Assembly: GCA_002293315.1 (NCBI GenBank)
Contig: DBCZ01000072.1
Location: 1 to 10,950 of the forward strand
Source of the DNA: Ruminococcaceae bacterium UBA945
GTDB taxonomy: Bacteria > Bacillota > Clostridia > Oscillospirales > Acutalibacteraceae
DNA length: 10,950 nt
Direction: 5' to 3'
Shown in pieces: positions 1 to 6,049 of the stretch. Each line of letters begins with the position of its first letter. Within the stretch, counting starts at the first letter, position 1. The notes below the pieces were generated by a model that was not told where the DNA came from, did not search any database, and saw only the letters and a list, made by a program, of their open reading frames with translations. Both the position numbers and the translations under genes were made by a program.

Positions 1-1
1 C

Positions 2-370
2 GGCTATCCGTGTCAGGAGCTGGAGGCGAGAAGGATTCTTTCCAGGTTTTTCTTCTTCGGCGAAAGCGTCTTTAAGCGTGCATCTTCGCTTTCAGGCGGA
101 GAAAAGGTCCTCTTGAAGCTTGCGATTTTGATTCAAAATGAGGTGAATTTTCTTATCCTAGATGAGCCGACGAACCACATCGACATCGAAACGCGTGAAA
201 TGCTTGAGGAAGCTTTGCTAGATTTCTCCGGCACGTTGCTCTTCATCTCGCATGACAGATACTTCATCAGAAAGCTAGGCGTCCGCATTTTCAATATTGA
301 AAGCAAGAAGATATTTGCCTTCAACGGAGACTACGACACATACAGACAGTTGATAGTTTATAATGGATAG
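2..370 (+). CDS. ABC-F family ATPase, C-terminal part (5' end outside window)
   Basis: This is the last 122 codons of an ABC-F protein, a soluble two-domain ATPase that acts on the ribosome (translation factor or antibiotic ribosome protection) and not in transport. The frame is open from the window edge, so the true start lies upstream. Visible in order are the ABC signature LSGGEK (about 95-112), Walker B plus the ABC-F hallmark FLILDEPTNHIDIE (about 149-190), and the H-loop ISHDRYF (about 244-264). These belong to the second nucleotide-binding domain. The protein stops soon after the conserved NGDYDTY segment and has no C-terminal coiled-coil extension. Its last residues (QLIVYNG) are written by a short repeat (347-381) also found at other gene ends here. 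A strong hairpin terminator follows at 386-423. Family is certain; subfamily cannot be set from this fragment. Confidence 0.93.
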   Translation, partial: GYPCQELEARRILSRFFFFGESVFKRASSLSGGEKVLLKLAILIQNEVNFLILDEPTNHIDIETREMLEEALLDFSGTLLFISHDRYFIRKLGVRIFNIESKKIFAFNGDYDTYRQLIVYNG

Positions 371-381
371 TTGATAGTTAT
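347..381 (+). repeat. Gene-end repeat, copy 1 (CAGTTGATAGTT ... GGATAGTTGATAGTTAT)
   Basis: Two tandem units, CAGTTGATAGTT (347-358) and GGATAGTTGATAGTTAT (365-381), straddle the stop codon of the ABC-F gene and encode its last residues. Related copies lie at 442-480 (opposite strand), 7092-7104 and 8461-8493. The match is seen directly; origin and function are unknown. Confidence 0.6.
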
Positions 382-385
382 AGTA

Positions 386-423
386 AAAAGGACCTTTGAA
401 AATTGATTTTCAAAGGTCCTTTT
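386..423. terminator. Bidirectional intrinsic terminator between convergent genes
   Basis: A perfect 18-bp inverted repeat: AAAAGGACCTTTGAAAAT (386-403), a 2-nt centre, then its exact complement (406-423). The A-run on one side and the T-run on the other give a U-tract in both directions. It would therefore terminate the ABC-F gene (plus) and the operon that ends at 454 (minus). Confidence 0.9.
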
Positions 424-441
424 GATTGCGCGAAGCGCTAT

Positions 442-480
442 AATAACTCTCAATTATACACTCTCAACTATCCACTGCCC
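442..480 (-). repeat. Gene-end repeat, copy 2
   Basis: Read on the minus strand this is CAGTGGATAGTTGAGAGTGT followed by ATAATTGAGAGTTAT. It aligns with copy 1 across the terminator in inverted orientation. It covers the stop codon of the 145-aa gene and encodes its tail GQWIVESV. The units have diverged (GAGAGT in place of GATAGT). Confidence 0.55.
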
Positions 481-891
481 TATGCCTGCTGCTGCGACAG
501 CCACATCGTCTTCGCCGGCAAAGCCGCTGAAGGCGCAGATACATTTACCGTCATCGCTGATGAGCGCGCCCGTCCAGAAAGACTCATGACCAATCATGTC
601 ATAATAGGCAGCGCCGCTGTTCTTGCCCGTGCGGCGAACATAGGCGATTTTCTCATGCACGGTGGTGTCAAAGCTGAAGCCGTTTGAGATAGGGTAGCCG
701 TTTTCCATCGCGGGGCCGACGAAGGTCTCGCCGAACAGTAGTATAGATGAATCCCAGCGCGCAGGGTTTTCCTCCGATTGAACCTGCACGACAATTACTC
801 CGCGCTTCGGGTTCTTACTATACTGCTCCTTGCTCTCATAAATCTCTGTGGCCTTCGCTTCCATTGCGCTTAAAATCTTTTCACGCTTCAT
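454..891 (-). CDS. Small conserved protein, weakly HbpS/GlcG-like
   Basis: A 145-aa soluble protein with no signal peptide or membrane segment. I do not recognise it firmly. The second half (HEKIAYVRRTG, then GALISDDGKCICAFSGFAGEDDVAVAAAGI-type sequence) loosely recalls the C-terminal half of the GlcG/HbpS (PF03928) fold, where a VIGAIGVSG-like strand is followed by an acidic stretch and an Ala/Gly helix. This is a resemblance only, and heme binding should not be assumed. The ATG is preceded by GGAGGG at good spacing. The gene lies 61 bp after the stop of the DUF5808-like gene and is probably the third gene of that operon, or is driven by its own promoter (922-949). Its SD lies in one arm of a perfect inverted repeat (898-939). 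The last residues, GQWIVESV, come from the gene-end repeat. Confidence 0.75.
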   Translation of the reverse strand: MKREKILSAMEAKATEIYESKEQYSKNPKRGVIVVQVQSEENPARWDSSILLFGETFVGPAMENGYPISNGFSFDTTVHEKIAYVRRTGKNSGAAYYDMIGHESFWTGALISDDGKCICAFSGFAGEDDVAVAAAGIGQWIVESV

Positions 892-897
892 ATTTAT

Positions 898-939
898 CCC
901 TCCATGTGGAAATTTATCTTAATTTTACCGCATGGAGGG
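898..939. repeat. 9-bp perfect inverted repeat covering a Shine-Dalgarno site
   Basis: Arms CCCTCCATG (898-906) and CATGGAGGG (931-939) are exact complements around a 24-nt centre. On the minus strand the second arm contains the GGAGGG ribosome binding site of the 145-aa gene, so a transcript coming from upstream could mask it. No U-tract follows, so it is not a standard terminator. Confidence 0.6.
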
Positions 940-949
940 CAAAATGCAA
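922..949 (-). promoter_or_regulatory. Possible internal promoter of the 145-aa gene
   Basis: On the minus strand TTGCAT (944-949) and TAAAAT (922-927) are separated by 16 bp. The match is fair, not strong. Transcripts starting here would begin inside the centre of the 898-939 inverted repeat and would lack its first arm. Confidence 0.4.
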
Positions 950-952
950 GCC

Positions 953-2335
953 TTATTCGACATTTACTTTGATTTCTTCAAAAATCTCCTTCGTTTCATC
1001 TGCGCTGTCAGTGCCGATCATATAGTTTTTCTCGGCGGTTTCAAGGTAGATAAACGGCGGCACCTTCGGGTTTATAAAGGTCTCTGCGTCGCCGTAGCCT
1101 GTGAAATTAAACAGCCCCTTTGAAGAGTTGTCCAAGCCGATGCCCACTACGCGAACGTTTGACGGCAGCGTCTCCACAAGCTCCGCTTCGGTGACGTCGT
1201 CAAGCTTAATCACGTATTCGTCTCTCAAGTGGTGCGCGATTACTGTTTCATCGCTTACGGAAACCGATTTCGGGGTGTAATCCTCCATAATCATCCATAC
1301 GCAAGTAAAGGGGATAAGCAAAATGGCAAGCGCGGCAAGCGCCATCTGGAATTTTCCGGCGGGCTTGGCAAGGTTAATTGTCATGCCCATGCCGATGCGC
1401 TCGTTTTTGACCACGCGGGTGTCGTTCGGGTTATAATAGAGCAGCCCCCAAATCCAGTAATCATCTTCGTCAACATATGCGTCTGAGCCGCTGTTTTCGG
1501 TCAGCTTATATTGCAGTGAGCGTATCTTCATCTCTGAATAAATCGCGACAACAAGCAAGATTGCCGCATACGCAAAGGTTGATACAATGAACGTCATCTG
1601 GCTGGGAAACAGCGCAATCGCCACGCTCCACAGCGCGGTGGAATATGTCATGAGAATCCAGCTTCTGTTCCAGAAATGCCTGCGTATCCTCGTCAGCGCT
1701 GCGCTCAACGCTGTGTCCCTGTCGATTATTTCGGGCCTCTGGCGGAAGATGAAAACACTCAAAGCAGTGAACATCAGAATAATTCCCAGATTCATCCACA
1801 GCAGAATCAGCACGCCCCACGTCGAGGAATCCAAATCCAGAAAATACCCGTAGATGAGTGCGGCAATGGAAATCAGCAGCGGCGCGGAAAACCACTTGAA
1901 CCCGAAGAATCTGGAGTCAATATTGTTCTCGGTGATGAGCTTGGTATCCACCATCAGCTTGCCCGCCGCGGGGTTTATCCAGTTTTTTTCGCGCTTCAGC
2001 GCCCGCAGTTTTTTATTATACTTTATGTACGGGATATACGGCAGGAAAATCGAGAGGAATACCACCGCCATAAGATATGTGAGTATCAGACTGAAACGCT
2101 CGGCAAAAAACAGCGAGCCCAGAGAAACGATAACAAGCGATGCGCAGATTATATTCAGCCAACGCTTGAATTTCCTGCAAAGCTCGGCCACCTCCGCGGA
2201 ATTCCGCCCCTCAAACGGGAGCGTTACGCCTAAGATAATGTTTTTCTTCGGCTTTGTCGCATTTCTTAAAACATAGTAAATCAAAGCTATTACCATAATT
2301 GAAGTTGGGAACAGAATCCAAAAAAACAAGCTCAT
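953..2335 (-). CDS. Polytopic membrane protein, DUF5808-like, with C-terminal cytosolic-type domain
   Basis: A 460-aa membrane protein with about eight hydrophobic segments (residues about 3-23, 60-77, 81-103, 149-167, 173-197, 225-244, 247-266, 329-350). Between the last two is a soluble patch, DDYWIWGLLYYNPNDTR, then IGMGMTINLAKPAGK. This matches the DUF5808 signature (YW..G..YYNPND...G.G...N...P.GK) of Firmicute membrane proteins often encoded next to GntR/YtrA regulators. The C-terminal 100 residues after the last TM segment are soluble, with a FINPKVPPFIYLET stretch that resembles bacterial PH-like domains. The usual partner DUF1648 was not recognised. Its ATG overlaps the stop of the GntR gene (ATGA), implying translational coupling. 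Function is unknown; envelope-stress sensing or response is an inference from the family setting. Confidence 0.88.
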   Translation of the reverse strand: MSLFFWILFPTSIMVIALIYYVLRNATKPKKNIILGVTLPFEGRNSAEVAELCRKFKRWLNIICASLVIVSLGSLFFAERFSLILTYLMAVVFLSIFLPYIPYIKYNKKLRALKREKNWINPAAGKLMVDTKLITENNIDSRFFGFKWFSAPLLISIAALIYGYFLDLDSSTWGVLILLWMNLGIILMFTALSVFIFRQRPEIIDRDTALSAALTRIRRHFWNRSWILMTYSTALWSVAIALFPSQMTFIVSTFAYAAILLVVAIYSEMKIRSLQYKLTENSGSDAYVDEDDYWIWGLLYYNPNDTRVVKNERIGMGMTINLAKPAGKFQMALAALAILLIPFTCVWMIMEDYTPKSVSVSDETVIAHHLRDEYVIKLDDVTEAELVETLPSNVRVVGIGLDNSSKGLFNFTGYGDAETFINPKVPPFIYLETAEKNYMIGTDSADETKEIFEEIKVNVE

Positions 2336-2718
2336 TTTATGACCTCCTTATCATATATTTCGCCGCATTCAGTGAGGAAAGCTTCCCTCGAAATCCCCTG
2401 AATCTTTGCCTCGGCAATTATTACCTCCAAGGCATTTCTTTCACGCTCTCCGAGCCCTTTGTGCTGAGAGCCGTCTGCAGCTGCGGCGGCGACGATTGCC
2501 CCGCTGCGTCTGTCTGTTTTGATATAACCCTCGTTTTTCAGCACCTGATAGGCCTTGCTCACGGTCATCATATTGATGCCTGATTGCTCGGCCAGCCCGC
2601 GCACGGTGGGCAGACGCTCGTCCGCTTCCAGCTCACCCGAGGCGATGCCCTTGACTATCTGGTTGCGAATTTGCAGGTATATCGGCGTGTCGCTTGAAAA
2701 ATCCAATTCAAGTAGCAT
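2332..2718 (-). CDS. GntR-family transcriptional regulator, YtrA subfamily
   Basis: A 128-aa regulator with an N-terminal winged helix-turn-helix (about residues 10-78: PIYLQIRNQIVKGIASGEL, then LPTVRGLAEQSGINMMTVSKAYQVL, then GYIKTDRRSG) and only a short helical tail for dimerisation. That short tail is typical of the YtrA subfamily. These proteins usually repress their own operon, which often encodes ABC transporters or DUF1648/DUF5808 membrane proteins, and respond to cell-envelope stress. The SD AAGGAG lies 6 nt before the ATG. A consensus-grade promoter and an operator-like dyad (2736-2751) sit just upstream, consistent with autorepression. It is the first gene of the operon and overlaps the DUF5808-like gene by 4 nt. 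The effector is unknown. Confidence 0.93.
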   Translation of the reverse strand: MLLELDFSSDTPIYLQIRNQIVKGIASGELEADERLPTVRGLAEQSGINMMTVSKAYQVLKNEGYIKTDRRSGAIVAAAAADGSQHKGLGERERNALEVIIAEAKIQGISREAFLTECGEIYDKEVIK

Positions 2719-2735
2719 GTTTTTCTCCTTTCTTT

Positions 2736-2751
2736 GTACTATTTGTATTAC
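2736..2751. promoter_or_regulatory. Candidate GntR/YtrA operator
   Basis: GTACTATTTGTATTAC reads GTA-n-TA-n4-TA-n-TAC on both strands, an imperfect dyad. It lies just downstream of the -10 box, over the expected transcription start and before the SD. This is the right place for repression by the encoded GntR protein. No binding data exist, so the link is inferred. Confidence 0.5.
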
Positions 2752-2753
2752 AC

Positions 2754-2782
2754 AGTATAATGCAAAGAATGCAAAATGTCAA
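2754..2782 (-). promoter_or_regulatory. Sigma-A promoter of the GntR-DUF5808 operon
   Basis: On the minus strand a perfect -35 TTGACA (2777-2782), a 17-bp spacer and the -10 TATACT (2754-2759). The spacer holds the near-direct repeat TGCATT/TGCATT. A promoter this strong is usual where expression is held down by a repressor. Confidence 0.82.
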
Positions 2783-2808
2783 TACCCATTTTCTTACATT
2801 TTTCCGAC

Positions 2809-2842
2809 AAAAAAACCGGGCCAGCTTCACAGCAGCCCGGTT
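2809..2842 (-). terminator. Intrinsic terminator of the MFS transporter gene
   Basis: On the minus strand AACCGGGC (2835-2842) pairs with GCCCGGTT (2814-2821) around a 13-nt loop and runs straight into seven T residues (2809-2815). It lies 15 bp past the stop codon. Confidence 0.88.
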
Positions 2843-2857
2843 CTTAATTTTATCTGA

Positions 2858-4051
2858 TTATTCTGCCTTCAGCTTAGCCTTGCTAATCAGCGCGGTAAGC
2901 ACGATTGAAATCACGGTGCTTGCGGCGGAGAAGACGAAGCTCAGCGTGTAATTGCCGCTTGAGGCGAGCGCGTTGGAGATAACGGGAGAGATAAGCGCAG
3001 AAAGCCCGAACGCCACCATAACACAGCCGAAATTAAGCCCCGCGTTCTTGGTGCCGAAGTTGTCCGCGGTCAAGGCGGCATACACGCCCGACGATCCGCC
3101 GAACGCGAAGGAAATCGCCGCGATGCAGACGAGGAACAAAACGCCCTGCGCGATAATCATCAGCAGCACGGCGGCAAGCATTATCCCGCCAAGCAGGAGA
3201 ATCGCCGGCACGCGCCCGATTTTATCCGAGGCCCACGATATTACGAGCCTGCCCGTGGCGCTCGCAATGCCGGTAATCATGACGCCCAGCACAGCAAGGC
3301 TTTCCGTAAGCCCGCGTTCCACGCCGAGGCTCATCAGCAACGGATTCAAAATGAAGTAGGCAGGAAGCAAAAAGAACATTGATCCTGCAATGAGATAAAA
3401 CTTTTTCGTTTTGAGTACCTCAGACGTCGCAAACTGCTTTGCGGAGACAGCCTTTTTCGGTACGAAGCCCGCGGGCATATATCCCTCCGGCGGGGCTGTG
3501 ATGAAGAAAGAGGCCAAGAGGCAAATCACGAGGAACGCGCCGCCGAATATGATGAACGTCATCGAAACGCCCAGCGAATCGAGCATCATTTTTGCAAGCG
3601 GGGCAAAGGCGACGAGCGAAAGCCCGAACGCCGCGACAATCATTCCCGTTGCGAAGCCTCTCTTATCCGGGAACCATTTTTGAATGGTTGACACCGTGCA
3701 GGTGTATACGGCGCCCACGCCCAGTCCGCCGACGATACCATACGTGACATACACAAGCCATGGCATGCCGGAGCTGACGAGCGAGGTGAGCAGCATACCC
3801 GCACCGATTAAAACACTGCCCGCCATCGTGACGCGCCTCGGCCCGAGCTTATCCTGCGCCCTGCCGCCGCCGACAATTCCGATGACGAAACAAGCCAGCA
3901 TAATTGAAGAAGTAAACGCCGCCGAACCGGCGTCCCAGCTCAGATGAGTGGCGACGGGTTCTCTGAAAACGCTCCACATGTATATTATGCCCGCGCAAAA
4001 CTGGATTAGCATTCCCGAAATAAGCACCGCAATTCTGTTTTTCTCCTTCAT
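2858..4051 (-). CDS. Major facilitator superfamily transporter, OFA (oxalate/formate antiporter-like) family
   Basis: A 397-aa inner-membrane carrier of the usual length, with about 12 hydrophobic segments. Features of the OFA family are the MFS loop 2-3 motif GGGRAQDKLGPRR (about 61-73), the loop after TM4 with IQKWFPDKRGFATG (about 123-136), and the second-half loop ATGRLVISWASDKIGR. OFA members exchange or import small carboxylates such as oxalate, formate, lactate or pyruvate, but substrate varies widely and cannot be read here. The SD GGGAGG lies 7-8 nt before the ATG. The gene stands alone, with its own promoter (4104-4132), an operator-like region (4066-4105) and a strong terminator (2809-2842). 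No enzyme of oxalate or formate metabolism lies next to it, so its substrate is open. Confidence 0.9.
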   Translation of the reverse strand: MKEKNRIAVLISGMLIQFCAGIIYMWSVFREPVATHLSWDAGSAAFTSSIMLACFVIGIVGGGRAQDKLGPRRVTMAGSVLIGAGMLLTSLVSSGMPWLVYVTYGIVGGLGVGAVYTCTVSTIQKWFPDKRGFATGMIVAAFGLSLVAFAPLAKMMLDSLGVSMTFIIFGGAFLVICLLASFFITAPPEGYMPAGFVPKKAVSAKQFATSEVLKTKKFYLIAGSMFFLLPAYFILNPLLMSLGVERGLTESLAVLGVMITGIASATGRLVISWASDKIGRVPAILLLGGIMLAAVLLMIIAQGVLFLVCIAAISFAFGGSSGVYAALTADNFGTKNAGLNFGCVMVAFGLSALISPVISNALASSGNYTLSFVFSAASTVISIVLTALISKAKLKAE

Positions 4052-4065
4052 TGTTCAACCTCCCG

Positions 4066-4105
4066 ATTTAGCAATTTAGTGCGCTAATATTATTGATTGC
4101 TAAAT
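4066..4105. promoter_or_regulatory. Nested dyads, candidate operator of the MFS transporter gene
   Basis: ATTTAGCAAT (4066-4075) is repeated exactly inverted as ATTGCTAAAT (4096-4105), 20 bp apart. Between them lies a second dyad, TTAGTGCGCTAA (4077-4088). The array runs from near the SD up to the -10 box and covers the expected start site. TTAG/CTAA half-sites are typical of MarR-like winged-helix operators, but no such regulator gene is in the window. Confidence 0.5.
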
Positions 4106-4132
4106 AATAACACATATGAGGGCAATTGACAA
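4104..4132 (-). promoter_or_regulatory. Promoter of the MFS transporter gene
   Basis: On the minus strand -35 TTGTCA (4127-4132), a 17-bp spacer, and -10 TATTAT (4104-4109). Both boxes are one mismatch from consensus. Confidence 0.72.
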
Positions 4133-4300
4133 TGGAAAATTTATAATTAAAGTGCAAGGGAATGCTTTTCCTTGTAAAATGTATCTTCTTGAATGAAAGA
4201 AGCGCAGAAGATGAATCTCCTTTCGGGGGGAAAACTCTCTTATGCGCTTTATCTTATGTATATGCGAGAAATTCTCTTCACTTTCAATTGACTTCTATAT
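4133..4300. other. Intergenic stretch without a recognised gene
   Basis: Between the MFS promoter and the end of the lyase gene I see no convincing coding region. It holds a hairpin CAAGGGAA/TTTCCTTG (4155-4174, tetraloop TGCT), a 7-bp long-range stem AAGCGCA (4200-4206) with TGCGCTT (4243-4249), and the small palindrome GAGAAATTCTC (4266-4276). It matches no riboswitch class I know. A small RNA or a decayed gene is possible but unsupported. Confidence 0.3.
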
Positions 4301-4327
4301 TAAAGCGGGCGGGCATGGAAGCCTGCC
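4301..4327 (-). terminator. Weak terminator after the PatB/MalY gene
   Basis: On the minus strand GGCAGGC (4321-4327) pairs with GCCCGCC (4308-4314) around a 6-nt loop, with one A-C mismatch. It is followed by a short, interrupted T-run (CGCTTTAATAT). The stem begins inside the stop codon region. Confidence 0.45.
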
Positions 4328-5505
4328 TATCCATTTCCCACTGCGCTTCTGAGCCTTTTCAGCGCGGCCTCAAGTACATGCCGCGGGCAGGCGAGGTTGA
4401 TTCTTTCAAAACCGCTGCCGCCCTCGCCGAAGATATAGCCCTCGTCAAGGAAAAGTCTGACCTTGTCTTTCATGAATCTCTCCATATCCCCGTCATTCAT
4501 GTTGAGCTTGCGGCAGTCCCACCACTGGAGATATGTGCCGCCAAGCTCGCGGACCTTAATCATCGGGAGATGCTCGGAGATGAAATCCTCAACATATTTC
4601 CTGTTTCCGTCAAGGAAAACAAGGAAATCGTCAAGCCAGCCCTCGGCTTTGTTGTAGGCCAGCTCACAAGCCTTGTATCCCATTGCGCCGAGTGAGAAGA
4701 AGCCCGGGCCTCTCGCGTCCTCAAATTTTTTGCGCAATTCCGCGTTTTTAATTATGATGTTCGAGGTATGCATACCCGCGAGGTTGAAGGTTTTGCTCGG
4801 CGCTGTGCAAATGATCGAATTCTCCGCGAATTCATCGCTGATTGACGAAAACATGGTGTGCCTGTGGCCGGGCAAAATCAAATCGAAATGTATTTCATCC
4901 GAGACGATGGTCACACCGTTGTCGATGCAGATTCTGCCGAGCTTTTCGAGAGTTTCCTTGCTCCACACCTTGCCCACGGGATTGTGCGGGCTGCAGAAAA
5001 TCAGCAGCCTGTTTGCCGGGTCTTTCGCCTTTTCTACCAAGTCCGCGAAGTCGATTTCATAATCGTCGCCCGTGTCAATCAGCGGATTCTTCACGAGCTT
5101 TCTGTCCGTCATTTCAACAGCCCAAAAGAACGGGTAATAAACCGGCGGCATAACAATAACACCCTCGCCCGGCTCTGTATACGCCTTCACCGCGTTAAAA
5201 AGTGCCGCCACAACGCCGTTAAAAGGCACAATCCAATCCTTCTCGATTTCCCAAGAATGCCTGCGCTTCATCCAGCTGATAACAGCGTCAAAGTAAGCGT
5301 CTGTGGGGGAGGTATATCCTAAAATGCAGTTATCAAGGTGATCTTTTAAACCCTCGACGATTTCCGGTGCGTTGAGAAGCTCCATGTCCGCAACGGAAAG
5401 CGGCACTATATCGTCCGGTACAGAAGCATCATACTCATATATATCGTCCCATTTGCCTGAGCCTTTTCCCTTCCTGTGAAGAAGCGTCTCAAAATCATGC
5501 TTCAT
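4327..5505 (-). CDS. patB: PatB/MalY-family PLP-dependent C-S lyase (cystathionine beta-lyase-like aminotransferase class I/II)
   Basis: A 392-aa cytosolic fold-type I PLP enzyme of the usual length for MalY/PatB proteins. The start MKHDFETLLHRKGKGSGKWD and the early PLSVADMEL segment are typical. Active-site marks include CSPHNPVGKVW (Asn about 175), SDEIHFDL (Asp about 203) and APSKTFNLAG with the PLP Schiff-base lysine at about 238. Family members cleave the C-S bond of cystathionine or other cysteine S-conjugates to give a thiol, pyruvate and ammonia via 2-aminoacrylate; MalY of E. coli also acts as a regulator. An SD-like GGAGGAG lies before the ATG, inside the end of ridA, and the start overlaps the ridA stop as ATGA. 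Exact substrate is not readable, so beta-lyase of methionine synthesis or a salvage C-S lyase both fit. The symbol names the family. Confidence 0.9.
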   Translation of the reverse strand: MKHDFETLLHRKGKGSGKWDDIYEYDASVPDDIVPLSVADMELLNAPEIVEGLKDHLDNCILGYTSPTDAYFDAVISWMKRRHSWEIEKDWIVPFNGVVAALFNAVKAYTEPGEGVIVMPPVYYPFFWAVEMTDRKLVKNPLIDTGDDYEIDFADLVEKAKDPANRLLIFCSPHNPVGKVWSKETLEKLGRICIDNGVTIVSDEIHFDLILPGHRHTMFSSISDEFAENSIICTAPSKTFNLAGMHTSNIIIKNAELRKKFEDARGPGFFSLGAMGYKACELAYNKAEGWLDDFLVFLDGNRKYVEDFISEHLPMIKVRELGGTYLQWWDCRKLNMNDGDMERFMKDKVRLFLDEGYIFGEGGSGFERINLACPRHVLEAALKRLRSAVGNG

Positions 5506-5891
5506 GCTTTATCTCCTCCCACCACGGCGATCGCCTCAATCTCAACCTTTGCGTCTCTGGGCAGCCTTGCAGCCTGAAAAGCAGCGCGGGCGGGGAATGG
5601 CGCAGAGAAGTATTCGCCGTAGACGGCGTTCATTGCGGCAAAATCCCCCATGTCGGCGAGGAAAACCGTAGTTTTGCAGACATTCTCTATAGTGCAGCCT
5701 GCCTCCGCGAGAATCGCCTTCAAATTTTCAAGCGACTGCCTTGTCTGTTCGGAAACATCGTTTGACGGAAATTCCCCGCCGACTGTGAGCGGCAGCTGTC
5801 CTGAAATGAACAGCAGCCCATTTGCCTCAATTGCCTGCGAATAAGGGCCTATTGCAGCGGGCGCGTTCGCGGTCTCAATTTTCTTCTTCAT
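5502..5891 (-). CDS. ridA: RidA family enamine/imine deaminase (YjgF/YER057c/UK114)
   Basis: A 129-aa protein of standard RidA length. It hydrolyses reactive enamine/imine intermediates, chiefly 2-aminoacrylate, to keto acid and ammonia, and so protects PLP enzymes from damage; the family works as a cytosolic trimer. Conserved features are GPYSQA (Tyr about 17), the FISGQLPL strand, FPARAAFQAARLP with the substrate-binding Arg about 102, and KVEIEAIAV with Glu about 119. The start is fixed by AGGAGG about 6 nt before the ATG. It is the first gene of a two-gene operon and overlaps the PatB/MalY gene by 4 nt. That order makes sense: the downstream lyase makes the 2-aminoacrylate that RidA removes. 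A -10-like TATAAT lies at 5930-5935 (minus), but no good -35 partner was found. Confidence 0.95.
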   Translation of the reverse strand: MKKKIETANAPAAIGPYSQAIEANGLLFISGQLPLTVGGEFPSNDVSEQTRQSLENLKAILAEAGCTIENVCKTTVFLADMGDFAAMNAVYGEYFSAPFPARAAFQAARLPRDAKVEIEAIAVVGGDKA

Positions 5892-6049
5892 AAAAGCCTC
5901 CTGATTATAATATGGTCGAAACTGAGGATATTATACATGAGAGAGGCGGAAAAAGCTATCGTATATGCTTGTTATTTGACAACAAATATCTGTATCGTTA
6001 TAATTTTTACATATCACACTCAAATTGACAGCAAATAACGGAGGCATAA
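5892..6049. promoter_or_regulatory. Divergent ridA / asnA regulatory region
   Basis: This 158-bp region serves both genes. TTGACARCAAATA occurs twice in direct orientation (5976-5988 and 6025-6037): the first copy forms the asnA -35 and the second lies just before the asnA SD. GTTATTTG (5971-5978) is also exactly inverted at 6032-6039, and TTGTT/AACAA (5969-5985) flank the -35. No T-box is possible, as the asnA leader is only about 40 nt. Confidence 0.4.
5976..6004 (+). promoter_or_regulatory. Consensus sigma-A promoter of asnA
   Basis: TTGACA (5976-5981), a 17-bp spacer and TATAAT (5999-6004): a perfect match in both boxes and spacing. The SD CGGAGG follows about 35 bp downstream. Confidence 0.88.

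Noticed and set aside
347..480. CRISPR array or insertion sequence at the left terminator
   Set aside because: The repeated units are short, diverged and without spacers of even length, and there is no transposase or cas gene. Best described as a gene-end repeat.
403..687. Plus-strand open frame of 94 codons opposite the 145-aa gene
   Set aside because: It begins inside the terminator hairpin, has no SD and lies antisense to a gene with a good SD and start.
1676..2276. Long plus-strand open frames opposite the DUF5808-like gene
   Set aside because: Their translations are low-complexity in Gln/Arg/Pro or Ser and match no domain. They are antisense shadows of a clear membrane protein.
2952..3947. 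A series of plus-strand open frames opposite the MFS gene
   Set aside because: Ala/Pro/Ser/Thr-rich translations without SD sites, all antisense to a full 12-TM transporter.
4200..4249. Possible riboswitch for the MFS gene or other metabolite sensor
   Set aside because: It lies upstream of the MFS promoter, so it would not be in that mRNA, and it matches no aptamer core I know.
4162..4695. Plus-strand open frame of 177 codons starting in the intergenic stretch
   Set aside because: No SD before its start, and most of it is antisense to the PatB/MalY gene. The intergenic part alone gives no recognisable protein.
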